DNA of 64,000 bases, taken from positions 1-64,000 of the forward strand of contig JAJQIH010000025.1 of NCBI GenBank assembly GCA_021199305.1, given 5' to 3'. The notes below the pieces were generated by a model. It was not told where the DNA came from. It saw only the letters and a program-made list of their open reading frames with translations, and ran no database searches. Shown piece by piece: positions 26,901 through 36,013 of the stretch; the first letter of the stretch is position 1; every line of letters starts with the position of its first letter. The position numbers and the translations under genes were made by a program. This DNA comes from Ruminococcus sp. Lineage in GTDB: Bacteria > Bacillota > Clostridia > Oscillospirales > Ruminococcaceae.

Positions 26901-29264
26901 TTGGATAACAAATATTTTAATACCTTGGAACTACATAAAGTGCTTGCTCTGCTTGAAAAGGAATGCTCAAATTCCTATACAAAGGAGCTTGCTGTAAATT
27001 TAACGCCGATGACAGATTGCGATGATATACGCTCAGAGCTTGATAAAACAAGCGCAGCGCTCGAACTGTCTTCAAGGTTTGGTACGCCGAGCTTTTACGA
27101 TGTTATAAATATGGATATATCGGTTGATAAGGCTAAAAACGGCGGAATTTTATCAATGGCAGAGCTTTTGGCTTTAAATAAAACTCTTAAAAATTCCTGT
27201 GAGCTTATTAAATGGAGAGAAGAGTGTGAGGAGGAAACCGCTCTCGATTATCTGTTTGATATGCTTTTTGATATGTCTGGCTTATCAAGGAAAATTACTA
27301 ACGCTATAATTTCTGAGGAGGAAATGTCCGACGACGCAAGCGGAGAGCTTGCTTCAATCAGGCGAAGCATTAACAGGCAGGGAATTAAAATACGTGAAAA
27401 CCTTGAAAAGATGACAAAGAGCGCAAGCGTTCAAAAATATTTGCAGGATAATATCGTTACCATTCGTGATGGAAGGTACGTTGTTCCTGTTAAGGCAGAG
27501 CATAAATCAAATGTATCAGGTCTTGTTCATGCGACCTCAGCAACCGGTTCTACTGTATTTATCGAACCGATGCAGGTGGTAGAAGCTAACAATGAAATTG
27601 CAATCTTAAAGGGCAGGGAACAGGAGGAAATTCAAAACATTCTCAGGGATTTTTCAAAACAAATTTCAGAAAATTCCGGGCAGATCAAATCCTCGTTCAA
27701 AGCGATTGTTAAGCTGAATTTATATTTTGCAAAAGCAAATCTGGCGGCAAAGATGAATGCTTGCGTTCCTGAAATCGTCACCGACGGCAGAATACTTCTT
27801 AAAAAAGCAAGACATCCGCTGATCGATAAGCAAAGGGTTGTACCAGTTGATTTTTCTCTCGGCTTTGAATATTCAACGCTTGTAATAACTGGTCCTAATA
27901 CGGGCGGTAAAACTGTAATTTTAAAGACAATAGGACTTCTTACATTGATGACAATGTGCGGATTGTTAATTCCTGTTTCAAGCGGAAGCGTTATATCAGT
28001 TTTTGATAATATTTTGGTTGACATTGGCGATAATCAGTCTATTGAAAATGACCTGTCAACCTTTTCCTCTCACATCAGTAACGTAAACTCAATAGTTGAG
28101 CAGGCTGACGATAAAACGCTGGTGCTGCTTGATGAAATCGGCTCTGGAACCGACCCTGTAGAAGGCGCAGCACTTGCGGTTTCTATGGTTGAAAAGCTTA
28201 GGGAGAACAACGTAAAAACGGTTGTCACGACACACTATCAGGAGCTTAAAATGTACGCTCTTGATACTCCATATGTACAAAACGCTTCCTGCGAATTTGA
28301 TACTAAAACTCTTTCGCCGACATACCGCCTTATTATCGGCACACCTGGTAAATCAAACGCCTTTGAAATTTCCAAAAGATTAGGCGTCAGCGATGAGATT
28401 ATAGATTACGCCAAGTCGTTGCTAAACGAAAATTCAAGGCGTTTTGAGGACGTTTTAGAACGTTTGGAGCAGGCAAGGCTGGAGGTTGAAAATAAAGCTG
28501 AGCAGGCAAATATTCTTCAAAAACAGGCGGAAGAGAAGCTTATAAACCTCGAAAAATCAGAAGCGGAGCTTGAAAAGGAGAAGGAAGAAATACTCTCAAA
28601 GGCTCGAAAAGAAGCCAACAGCATTATTACCAGAACCACCAGAGAATCTGACGCTTTGATTGATGAACTTGAAAAGGTAAGAAAGCAAAAGGAAAAGACT
28701 GAATTTGCTGAAAATTTGTCTAAAGCAAAATCAAATGTTAAGATTTCGTTAAATAAGCTTTACAAAAATGCTAATAGCGACAATATCGAACAAAAGCCTA
28801 ATCCTGATATTAAAAAGGGCGATTCTGTTATAATTAAAGACACTAATAACAGAGGAACTGTTTTGTCTTCGCCTGATGCAAACGGAATGTGTATGGTTCA
28901 GGCGGGAATAATGAAAACCAAAATACATTCCTCAAAGCTTCGGGTGGACAACTCCGAGAAGATAACCTTTAACAGCAATAAGGTATCTAAAAAAGGCGTT
29001 ATAAGCAAAGCAAGCCGCAGCGTTAAAACAGAGCTTGACATTCGTGGGTATGCAGTTGACGAAGGCTTGTACGAGCTGGATTCATTTATTGACAATGCAG
29101 TAATGTCGGGAATTGGAGTAATTACTATAATTCACGGCAAAGGTACGGGCGTTTTAAAAAATGCTGTGCGAAGTCATTTGAAAAATCATAAACAGATCAA
29201 GAGCTATCGCAGAGGTGTTTATGGTGAAGGTGAAGACGGAGTTACTGTAGCAGAGTTAAAGTGA
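26901..29264 (+). CDS. mutS2: endonuclease MutS2
   Basis: 787 aa from a TTG start 5 nt after GGGAGG. MutS-type clamp and ATPase: Walker A GPNTGGKTVILKTIG near residue 330, Walker B LVLLDEIGSGTDPVEG; a coiled-coil of Glu/Lys heptads about residues 515-620; the C-terminal Smr nuclease domain with LDIRGY and HGKGTGVL. No MutS mismatch domain I. MutS2 resolves recombination intermediates and in Firmicutes also splits collided ribosomes. End of this operon. Confidence 0.96.
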   Translation: MDNKYFNTLELHKVLALLEKECSNSYTKELAVNLTPMTDCDDIRSELDKTSAALELSSRFGTPSFYDVINMDISVDKAKNGGILSMAELLALNKTLKNSCELIKWREECEEETALDYLFDMLFDMSGLSRKITNAIISEEEMSDDASGELASIRRSINRQGIKIRENLEKMTKSASVQKYLQDNIVTIRDGRYVVPVKAEHKSNVSGLVHATSATGSTVFIEPMQVVEANNEIAILKGREQEEIQNILRDFSKQISENSGQIKSSFKAIVKLNLYFAKANLAAKMNACVPEIVTDGRILLKKARHPLIDKQRVVPVDFSLGFEYSTLVITGPNTGGKTVILKTIGLLTLMTMCGLLIPVSSGSVISVFDNILVDIGDNQSIENDLSTFSSHISNVNSIVEQADDKTLVLLDEIGSGTDPVEGAALAVSMVEKLRENNVKTVVTTHYQELKMYALDTPYVQNASCEFDTKTLSPTYRLIIGTPGKSNAFEISKRLGVSDEIIDYAKSLLNENSRRFEDVLERLEQARLEVENKAEQANILQKQAEEKLINLEKSEAELEKEKEEILSKARKEANSIITRTTRESDALIDELEKVRKQKEKTEFAENLSKAKSNVKISLNKLYKNANSDNIEQKPNPDIKKGDSVIIKDTNNRGTVLSSPDANGMCMVQAGIMKTKIHSSKLRVDNSEKITFNSNKVSKKGVISKASRSVKTELDIRGYAVDEGLYELDSFIDNAVMSGIGVITIIHGKGTGVLKNAVRSHLKNHKQIKSYRRGVYGEGEDGVTVAELK

Positions 29265-29278
29265 ATAGCAAAATCAAC

Positions 29279-29312
29279 AAAACGGCAGAATTTGAGTTTT
29301 GCCGTTTTTCTT
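29279..29312 (+). terminator. intrinsic terminator after mutS2
   Basis: Stem AAAACGGCA (29279-29287) with TGCCGTTTT (29300-29308), 12-nt loop, T-run extending to ~29312. Confidence 0.9.
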
Positions 29313-29343
29313 TGTTATTTTTTGATATTTTCAAAAGAGGGGG

Positions 29344-29372
29344 TTGACAAATTAAAAGAAATCGGTTACAAT
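29344..29372 (+). promoter_or_regulatory. strong SigA promoter of the Xer gene
   Basis: Perfect TTGACA (29344-29349), 17-nt spacer, TACAAT (29367-29372). Immediately followed by operator-like repeats. Confidence 0.88.
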
Positions 29373-29379
29373 ACAGATA

Positions 29380-29418
29380 TAGTGAAATATTCACTAAATA
29401 AGAATTTAGTGAATATTC
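29380..29418 (+). repeat. operator-like inverted and direct repeats at the Xer transcription start
   Basis: TAGTGAA (29380-29386), 3 nt, TTCACTA (29390-29396) is a dyad; ATTCACTAAAT (29389-29399) and ATTTAGTGAAT (29404-29414) form an 11-bp perfect inverted repeat around AAGA. A second TAGTGAA copy begins at 29408, 28 bp from the first. They start about where transcription starts, so they may bind a repressor or form a 5-prime mRNA hairpin. Not a recognised LexA or NrdR box. Confidence 0.6.
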
Positions 29419-29437
29419 GGGGAGTGATGAAACGACA

Positions 29438-30430
29438 ATGAAAGCTGAATATATGGAAGATTGCCCGGAATACCTTAAGGACTACCTTTTAAATCTCAAG
29501 CTTATCCGTGACAGAGCTGACAGAACTGAAGAAGCTTATTATATTGATCTTCGTACATTTTTGCGCTATCTGAAAATAAAGAACAAGGCTGTTGACAAGG
29601 ATACTCCGTTTGAAGAAATCACAATCAAGGACGTTCCTTTTTCGTACATCGAAAACTTTACGCTTTTTGACGCTTACGAGTATATGAACTATTTAAAAGA
29701 GGTTCGTGGAAATGAAACTGCAACCAGAGCCAGAAAAACCTCTGCGTTAAAGCAATTTTATGCGTTTCTCTGTAATAAGGCAAAGCTTTTGGAAAACAAT
29801 CCGCTTGATAATTTAGAGCTTCCAAAGGTTAAAAATAAGCTTCCAAAATATTTGTCATTAGAGCAATCTATTGAGCTTTTGAAAAATATTGATTCAAGAT
29901 ACAAAGAACGGGATTTTTGTATAATTTGTTTGTTTTTAAATTGCGGAATGCGTCTGAGCGAGCTTGTAGCGCTCAATCTGAGCGATTACAGCAAGGACAA
30001 CCGTACATTAAGATTATTTGGTAAAGGCTCAAAAGAACGTATAATTTATTTAAATGACGCTTGTGTTGAAGCTGTTGAAAATTATCTGAAGGTTCGACCG
30101 CAAAACGCCAAGGATCCTGACGCAATGTTTATTTCGATGCAGCAAAAAAGAATTGATAAAAGACGCGTTCAGGCAATAGTTGAAGAAATGCTTAAAAAAG
30201 CTGGGCTTTCAAATTTAGGAATTACAACTCACAAGCTCAGACATACTTCAGCAACACTTATGTATCAGCATGGCGGAGTTGATCCGCTTGTTTTAAAGGA
30301 GGTTTTAGGACATAAAAGCATTGCAACTACTGAGATTTATACGCATTTATCAAATGACAATTTAAAAAATGCTGCTGAAGCAAATCCTTTGGCACACCAG
30401 AAAATTGAAAATAATAAAGATGAAAAATAA
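29438..30430 (+). CDS. tyrosine recombinase, XerC/XerD type
   Basis: 330 aa. N-terminal SAM-like core-binding domain (~residues 15-120), then the catalytic domain with Arg in NCGMRLSELVALNL, HKLRHTSATLMYQHGG (His-Arg), GHKSIATTEIYTH (His and nucleophile Tyr). ATG behind GGGGAG. Length and clean core-gene surroundings favour a chromosomal dimer-resolution recombinase rather than a phage integrase; no attachment-like repeats flank it. Which of XerC or XerD cannot be decided. Monocistronic between two terminators. Confidence 0.9.
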   Translation: MKAEYMEDCPEYLKDYLLNLKLIRDRADRTEEAYYIDLRTFLRYLKIKNKAVDKDTPFEEITIKDVPFSYIENFTLFDAYEYMNYLKEVRGNETATRARKTSALKQFYAFLCNKAKLLENNPLDNLELPKVKNKLPKYLSLEQSIELLKNIDSRYKERDFCIICLFLNCGMRLSELVALNLSDYSKDNRTLRLFGKGSKERIIYLNDACVEAVENYLKVRPQNAKDPDAMFISMQQKRIDKRRVQAIVEEMLKKAGLSNLGITTHKLRHTSATLMYQHGGVDPLVLKEVLGHKSIATTEIYTHLSNDNLKNAAEANPLAHQKIENNKDEK

Positions 30431-30431
30431 A

Positions 30432-30467
30432 AAATGCCTTGTGCGAGAAAATTTGCATAAGGCATTT
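30432..30467. terminator. bidirectional terminator between Xer and U32 genes
   Basis: AAATGCCTT (30432-30440) pairs with AAGGCATTT (30459-30467); A-rich on the left and T-rich on the right, so it serves both convergent genes. Confidence 0.8.
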
Positions 30468-30475
30468 AAATTTAT

Positions 30476-31714
30476 TCACTTTTTATTCCTTATAATCGAA
30501 CCACTTTCAAAATTCAGATCGCAATCGAGTGAAAATTTCATCGTGGCGTGGTTAGCAGTATCGATTTCATTGTCGTTTTCGTCATAAATTTTCTCAGCAA
30601 AAATTTTAACAGGTTCCCTGCCAGGAGATAAAATTTCAAGCTCGTCTCCCCTATTGAATTTGTTTCGCTGAGTTCCGTAAAGCCTGCCGCCCTGGCATTT
30701 ATCAACTACTGCAACAACGTCATATTCTCTGATATAGCCATTATCGCCGTAATATTGATATTCGCCGTTTTTGTCGTTCGGATGGCCGAAGAAAAAGCCT
30801 GTACAGTAAGCTCTGTGACTTACCTTGAAGACCTCATCAAAAATCCATTTTGGACAGCCTTCCATTGTGTTGTGCTGAAGATAATAATCAACAGCCATTC
30901 TATAAGCGTTTGTGACAACGGAAACATAATAAGAGGATTTAGCTCTGCCTTCGATTTTAAGGCTATAAACGCCAGCTTCTGCAAGCTTGTCAATGTGTTC
31001 AATCATACACATATCCTTTGCGTTTAAAATGTATGTTCCCTTTTCGTCTTCAAATACAGGGAAATACTGACCTTCACGGTTTTCCTCCATCAGGTGGTAA
31101 CCCCACCTGCAAGGCTGAGCGCATTCTCCCCTGTTTGCATCTCTGTTTACTAAATATTGTGAAAGCAAGCATCTTCCTGAGAAGCTGACGCACATTGCGC
31201 CATGCACAAAGCATTCAATGTCAAGCTCCTTAGGGGTTTTTGCTCTTATTTCAGCTATTTCGTCGATTGAAAGCTCTCTTGCCAAGACCACACGTTTAGC
31301 GCCCATATTGTAAAACTCATTTGCTGTAACGTAGTTTACAATTCCAGCCTGTGTCGATATGTGAATTTCCATATCTGGAGAATACTTTTTAACAAGCGAC
31401 AGCAAGCCAATATCGTTGACGATAACGGCGTCAACGCCTGAATAGTCGGCCGCCCTCATAAACTCTTCAAAATGCGGTATTTCGTCGTTTCTGGGCAATG
31501 TATTGCAGGTCAGGTACACTTTAACGTCTTTTTTATGCGAGCGTTCAACGGCGTTTTTAAGCTCGTCTGGTGAAAAGTTTGCAGGGCCTGCTCTCATTCC
31601 AAACATCTGACCGCCCAGATATATAGCATCTGCTCCAAAATTAAGAGCAGCGCCAAGTCGCTCTTCATCACCGACCGGCGCTAATACTTCCAAAGCTTTT
31701 TTGCTCTTAAACAT
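30476..31714 (-). CDS. U32 family peptidase, tRNA hydroxylation protein TrhP-like
   Basis: 412 aa. TIM-barrel-like N-terminus (EVLAPVGDEERLGAALNFGADAIYLGG) and the U32 signature ECFVHGAMCVSFSGRCLLSQYL followed by RGECAQPCRW, whose cysteines probably bind an Fe-S cluster. Relatives TrhP/YegQ and YrrN-YrrO are needed for 5-hydroxyuridine formation at tRNA wobble U34, so the peptidase label is historical. Follows mltG by 9 nt; the mltG-U32 neighbourhood is the same in Bacillus (yrrL ... yrrN/O). Confidence 0.9.
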   Translation of the reverse strand: MFKSKKALEVLAPVGDEERLGAALNFGADAIYLGGQMFGMRAGPANFSPDELKNAVERSHKKDVKVYLTCNTLPRNDEIPHFEEFMRAADYSGVDAVIVNDIGLLSLVKKYSPDMEIHISTQAGIVNYVTANEFYNMGAKRVVLARELSIDEIAEIRAKTPKELDIECFVHGAMCVSFSGRCLLSQYLVNRDANRGECAQPCRWGYHLMEENREGQYFPVFEDEKGTYILNAKDMCMIEHIDKLAEAGVYSLKIEGRAKSSYYVSVVTNAYRMAVDYYLQHNTMEGCPKWIFDEVFKVSHRAYCTGFFFGHPNDKNGEYQYYGDNGYIREYDVVAVVDKCQGGRLYGTQRNKFNRGDELEILSPGREPVKIFAEKIYDENDNEIDTANHATMKFSLDCDLNFESGSIIRNKK

Positions 31715-31723
31715 ATTTACTCC

Positions 31724-33331
31724 TTAGCTTAGTCCTGCAAGAACAAGGTTGTCCTCGTGCTCCTCAAGAGTTGAAGCAAAGTAACCTTCCTTGGTGCTTG
31801 TGTCGTGGCAGAAATAAAAATAGTCAGTTTCATCTGCGTATAGTACAGCGTTTATAGCGTCAAGTCCAGGATTGCATATAGCTCCAACTGGGAGTCCTTC
31901 ACGCTCGTAAGTGTCGTATTTGTCTTCAAATGCTTCAACCTCAGCTGTTGTGTAATTCTGAAGCTCTGATGCAACAGTTGTAATAGTTTCGCTATAATAG
32001 GTTGAAGTCGGGTCTGACTGAAGTTTTGCTATATATTCGTCAAATCTGTTGTAAGGACCGTCTGTCAAACGGTTTATAAATACCGAAGCAATAGTAGGCA
32101 TTTCCTCAACAGACGCCGATTCAAGCTGAACAATCGAAGCTAAGGTTATAACCTCATCAACTGTAAAGCCTAGCTCCTCAGCACGATCTTTCATTTCATC
32201 AGTGAACTTTGAATCGAAGTTGCTTCTTATTGTATCAATTACCGTTTCGTTTTCAGAATCGAGGTAAAACTGATAGGTATCAGGGAAGAAATAACCTTCC
32301 ATTGCGAAGAATTTTTCGCTACTCGAATCTATAATATCTTCACATTCGTATCCAAGCTTCAGAGAATTGAAATCGTAAATAAAGTCGGAAACGCTTGAAA
32401 TAACGCCGTTTTCTTCAAGCAAAACTGCCGCCTCATAAAGAGTTGTACCCTCCGGGAAGGTTATATCAACCGTTTCGAGCGTTTCTCTTGAGGTCATCAG
32501 AGTGTTGATTATATCGTTATAGTCCATCGAAGGCTGTAGCTCGATGTCGCCCGCAACTATTTTATCGCTGGCGTCCTTTACAGCTACACAAATCTGGAAC
32601 AAAAGCTTGTTTTCTATTATTCCCTTATCATATAAAGCGTCGGTAACGTCGCCAACATCGTAAGATTCGCCAATGTTGAGCTTTACTGTTGTTGTGCTCT
32701 TTCCAATTCCTAAAAATTCAAGTCCGCAGGTAATTCCTGTAAAAGCAATTACTGTTGAAATGGTAAGGATTATGATTGTTAATATAATTCCTGAAAAAAT
32801 AGAGCTGTTTACCTTTTTCTTTTTGGACTTCTTCTTACCTTTTGAAGAAGTCTTTTTAGAACTTGTTTTTGCAGCTGGCGCTTTGGTTGACGGCTTTTCA
32901 GGCTTTGATTTCACAGGCTTTTGAGAAGCAGTTTCCTTCTTTACAGGCTGTGCTGGTTTTTGGTTTTGCGTCATAGCATCCGACTTTTCAGGCAAAGTTA
33001 CGCCCGCGTCTGCTACCTTAACATCATCAATATCGTCTACAACATTGCTTGGGGTTGAAGCAGTGGTATTACCTGAAGCTGGATTGCCGCCGAGCTTAAT
33101 ATCCAGGTCGCTCAAAGTGCTATCATCGGCAAACTGTTTGTCAGAGCTTGTCGATACGGTATCGTCAGACAAGCTGTCGTTTGCAAGAATTGAATGCGAA
33201 TCCTTATCGTACAGCAATGCATCCAAAGCGTCCTGAGCTGAGGAATTTGTGCTGAGCAGCTCGTTGATATCATCGTCTAAATTAAAGCTGTCGTTTAATG
33301 CGTCTAATTCCTTGTTCTTATCATTCTCCAT
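31724..33331 (-). CDS. mltG: endolytic murein transglycosylase MltG
   Basis: 535 aa, longer than most MltG. The first ~190 residues are acidic/Ser-rich then Lys/Ala/Pro-rich low complexity (KPSTKAPAAK ... KKKSKKKK) and cytoplasmic; a membrane helix follows at ~180-205, then LysM-like and YceG domains with IVQLESASVEEMPTIASVFINRL (catalytic Glu) and GLPVGAICNPGLDAI. It cleaves nascent glycan strands and fixes their length. The start follows the cyclo-ligase stop by 4 nt. Confidence 0.93.
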   Translation of the reverse strand: MENDKNKELDALNDSFNLDDDINELLSTNSSAQDALDALLYDKDSHSILANDSLSDDTVSTSSDKQFADDSTLSDLDIKLGGNPASGNTTASTPSNVVDDIDDVKVADAGVTLPEKSDAMTQNQKPAQPVKKETASQKPVKSKPEKPSTKAPAAKTSSKKTSSKGKKKSKKKKVNSSIFSGIILTIIILTISTVIAFTGITCGLEFLGIGKSTTTVKLNIGESYDVGDVTDALYDKGIIENKLLFQICVAVKDASDKIVAGDIELQPSMDYNDIINTLMTSRETLETVDITFPEGTTLYEAAVLLEENGVISSVSDFIYDFNSLKLGYECEDIIDSSSEKFFAMEGYFFPDTYQFYLDSENETVIDTIRSNFDSKFTDEMKDRAEELGFTVDEVITLASIVQLESASVEEMPTIASVFINRLTDGPYNRFDEYIAKLQSDPTSTYYSETITTVASELQNYTTAEVEAFEDKYDTYEREGLPVGAICNPGLDAINAVLYADETDYFYFCHDTSTKEGYFASTLEEHEDNLVLAGLS

Positions 33332-33335
33332 TAAA

Positions 33336-33902
33336 TCAATCCGTCCTCTCGTAAATGTTTTTGTCGGATATTATCTTTTTTACCCTTATATCTGTTGGCA
33401 GCGTCGGAAGATAATCGACCATAAATTTGTCCATCACAACGCCTATCGCTAATCCTTCAAATGTACTTAAAAATCTATCGTAATAGCCTTTTCCGTAGCC
33501 TAGTCTGAATCCTCGTTTGTCAAAGCAAATCGCAGGGACTATGCACAGCGTATCGCTTGAGTTTTCATACTCACAAGTGCATTCATCAGGCTCTGAAATG
33601 CCATACATACCTGGGCTTAGCTCGCTTAAAGACGAAACCTCAAAAAATCTCATCTCTACGTTTGCCTGACATTTTGGAAAGTATATTTGCTTGCTTAGCT
33701 TCCTTGCAAGCTCAAAGAAGTTATATGTAGAAACTTCGTTATTGTATGGTGCATACAGCAATATTTTACGGCTTTTTTCAAATTCTTCAAGTGCTGACAC
33801 TTTACCGAAAATTATTTCACTGGCAACGTCAATCTCACTTTTGGAAATTTTTCTTCGTGCATTTAAATATTTCTGCCGCAAGGCACTTTTTTCTACTTGC
33901 AT
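33336..33902 (-). CDS. 5-formyltetrahydrofolate cyclo-ligase
   Basis: 188 aa, typical length. N-terminal LRQKYLNARRKIS, ATP-binding region and the diagnostic GYGKGYYDRFL near residue 142 after PAICFDKRGFRLG. It converts 5-formyl-THF to methenyl-THF with ATP. Its start overlaps the upstream DJ-1 gene by 10 nt. Folate recycling fits an operon led by thyX, which consumes methylene-THF. Confidence 0.92.
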   Translation of the reverse strand: MQVEKSALRQKYLNARRKISKSEIDVASEIIFGKVSALEEFEKSRKILLYAPYNNEVSTYNFFELARKLSKQIYFPKCQANVEMRFFEVSSLSELSPGMYGISEPDECTCEYENSSDTLCIVPAICFDKRGFRLGYGKGYYDRFLSTFEGLAIGVVMDKFMVDYLPTLPTDIRVKKIISDKNIYERTD

Positions 33903-34435
33903 TGCAATGAAGCTTCGAGAGCGTCAGCTTTTTCCTTACCTGCCAAAAGTGAAGACAGCATAAGTCCGAATTTAATCGCTGCGCCTGCGCCCTTTGCCGT
34001 TGTAATTTTACCGTCGTTTACAACAAGCTCGCTTGAAAGGGTTGCTCCCTGAAGCTCCTTCTCAAAACCAGGGAAACAGGTAGCAGTCTTTCCGTTAAGC
34101 AATCCCTTGTGTCCTAATATTGACGGAGCGGCACAAATTGCTGAAATATATTTGTCATTCTCAACACAGTAATCTATAAAGGACTGCACCTTTTCATTTG
34201 CTTCAAGATTCAGCGTTCCCGGCATTCCTCCAGGAAGAACTATCATTTCAAGTTCATCGTCAGGTTCAACCTCATTTATATCCAGATCTGTGATGACAGG
34301 GATAGAGTGGGAACCTCTTATGATGTTTGAATTTATTCCAACAGTTCTTACTTCAATACCACTTCTTCTTAAAATGTCAACAGGCGCTAAAGCCTCTACC
34401 TCTTCAAAGCCTTCTGCTAAAAAAACATAAACCAT
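33893..34435 (-). CDS. DJ-1/PfpI family protein (YajL/ThiJ-like)
   Basis: 180 aa. The N-terminus VFLAEGFEEVEALAPVDILRR, VLPGGMPG and the nucleophile-elbow Cys in ISAICAAPSILG (about residue 101) are those of bacterial DJ-1/YajL proteins, linked to protein or nucleotide deglycation and redox protection. No thiamine gene or TPP riboswitch is near, so a thiamine role is not supported. ATG 12 nt after the DUF2156 gene. Confidence 0.9.
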   Translation of the reverse strand: MVYVFLAEGFEEVEALAPVDILRRSGIEVRTVGINSNIIRGSHSIPVITDLDINEVEPDDELEMIVLPGGMPGTLNLEANEKVQSFIDYCVENDKYISAICAAPSILGHKGLLNGKTATCFPGFEKELQGATLSSELVVNDGKITTAKGAGAAIKFGLMLSSLLAGKEKADALEASLQCK

Positions 34436-34447
34436 AATACAAACCTC

Positions 34448-35335
34448 TCATTTAAAAATAACAGTATTCTTTTCGTACATAAAAGCAGGGCGATAGGATT
34501 CCTTCGACTTTCTCAAGCCTTCTATTCCTAAATCCTCTTCCCTGTTTATATATAAGCAGTCTGAAGCCTGCACCCTTGCAAACTCATTACAAAGGCAGGG
34601 ATAAGCTCCGTTGACTTCGCTTAAAGCCTTTTCAATATGAACGACAAACGTATCGGAATTCAGCTTTTCGCCAATCGTAAAGCCGACCATTTCTCCATTT
34701 TGATACAGCACGCCGCCGCTGAGATTCAGATATTTAAAATTTGTCAAAAAGGTGTTTATTGCATATTGCTCAACTACTGCCGAATGCTCGTCGTATTTAT
34801 CAGAAGCATTAAAGCTCTTGGCAGAAAACTCAAAACAATCGTCAATTAAGCTTTCGTCAATCGGCACAAAGCTCCAATCGCTTTCCTTAAAACGCCTGAT
34901 ATGATTTCTCTTTCCGTGGTATTTCTTACCCGAAAGATTTATCAGATCCTCAGCTTTATAAATGTAGTCAAAATAATCTCTGTCAGCTTCGGTTTCGAGC
35001 CTGTCCTCGCCATAAAGTTGGGTCAGAACCTTTAGCATATCGCTATTTACGCCGTTAAGCTTTAGTCTTTTGCCAATTTCACTTGAAAACTCAAGCATTT
35101 TATCGAACAATTCCTTGTAACCTCCGCTTCCTGCTGGAAAGGTTAAATTAAAAAATTCGTCTTCAAAGCTTGCGCTTAAATAGAAATCCTTGTATCTTGA
35201 AATTTTAGTATCACTCAAACGACACCAAGCAACATTATTAGCAAAGGAATATTCACAGCCCCTGAAATCAGATTTTTTCAGAGCCTCATCTATCCAATCC
35301 TTGTCGCCAAGTTTAATTTGCCTGAATTCTAACAT
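34448..35335 (-). CDS. DUF2156 (phosphatidylglycerol lysyltransferase C-terminal-like) protein
   Basis: 295 aa, soluble. Two GNAT-like halves are suggested; recognisable are ADRDYFDYIYKAEDLINLSGKKYHGKRNHI (about residues 115-150) and, later, GFTIGEKLNSDTFVVHIEKA and the C-terminal EDLGIEGLRKSKESYRP. This matches DUF2156, the catalytic domain found in MprF, but without membrane helices. Free-standing relatives are probably aminoacyl-tRNA-dependent or acyl transferases; substrate unknown. 14 nt from tmk. Confidence 0.85.
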   Translation of the reverse strand: MLEFRQIKLGDKDWIDEALKKSDFRGCEYSFANNVAWCRLSDTKISRYKDFYLSASFEDEFFNLTFPAGSGGYKELFDKMLEFSSEIGKRLKLNGVNSDMLKVLTQLYGEDRLETEADRDYFDYIYKAEDLINLSGKKYHGKRNHIRRFKESDWSFVPIDESLIDDCFEFSAKSFNASDKYDEHSAVVEQYAINTFLTNFKYLNLSGGVLYQNGEMVGFTIGEKLNSDTFVVHIEKALSEVNGAYPCLCNEFARVQASDCLYINREEDLGIEGLRKSKESYRPAFMYEKNTVIFK

Positions 35336-35349
35336 TTAATCACCAAACA

Positions 35350-36012
35350 TTAAAACCTATCAATAATTTTCATAATTTCACTTGTGATTTTTTCTTTTGG
35401 AAATGGATTTTCTCCATCGGAGCATTGGATTATGTTCCAGTTAAATTTTTCTGCGGTATATAGAGCCGCTTCTCGACAGCGTTTTAAAAACTCAACGTCT
35501 ACCTCGTGAATATCCTTTTTGTTTTCATCCCCGTTATACCTTGCACTCAAAAGCTTTTGAGAAACAGAAATTGGCATATCGAGAAAAATTACGCTGTCAG
35601 GTCGTGGAAGCCCCAGCCTTTCGTACTCATAATCAAAAAGCCAGTCAAGAAAGCTATCCCATTCGCTCTTTTCACATTTTACCATTTGATAAATAGCGTT
35701 TGAGGTAACGTATCTGCTCGCTAAAATAAGGTCGCCTGATTTATAAACCTTTTCCCAGTACAGCTTGTAGCTAGCATACCTGTCAACTGCATAAAAGCTC
35801 GCTGCCGCAAAGGCGTTAACATCAGCCGCATTTTTGGAAAATTCGCCGCTGAGATACATTTTGACAAGCGCAGACGAAGGATTATCATAATCAGGAAAGC
35901 TGATAGATTTATGAGATATATTTCTTTCGCTTAACAGCTTGTCTACAATTTCAAACTGAGTAGATTTACCGCTTCCGTCAAGGCCTTCAATTACAACTAG
36001 CGAACCTTGCAT
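35350..36012 (-). CDS. tmk: thymidylate kinase
   Basis: 220 aa. P-loop EGLDGSGKST near residue 9, the DRYASYKLYWE and SRYVTSNAIYQ substrate blocks, and a LID region around LLSARYNGDENKKDIHE. Phosphorylates dTMP to dTDP. It is longer and more divergent than the usual ~205-aa Tmk, and belongs to a clade seen next to thyX; a deoxynucleoside kinase-like role is a weaker alternative. Only 1 nt separates it from thyX, so the two dTTP-pathway genes are coupled. Confidence 0.88.
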   Translation of the reverse strand: MQGSLVVIEGLDGSGKSTQFEIVDKLLSERNISHKSISFPDYDNPSSALVKMYLSGEFSKNAADVNAFAAASFYAVDRYASYKLYWEKVYKSGDLILASRYVTSNAIYQMVKCEKSEWDSFLDWLFDYEYERLGLPRPDSVIFLDMPISVSQKLLSARYNGDENKKDIHEVDVEFLKRCREAALYTAEKFNWNIIQCSDGENPFPKEKITSEIMKIIDRF

Positions 36013-36013
36013 A

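Noticed and set aside
29438..30430. Phage or transposon integrase
   Set aside because: Core genes on both sides, no flanking direct repeats, no excisionase or cargo, and a length typical of XerC/XerD.
33893..34435. Thiamine gene (thiJ) with TPP control
   Set aside because: DJ-1 proteins were historically named ThiJ; no thi genes or TPP leader are present.
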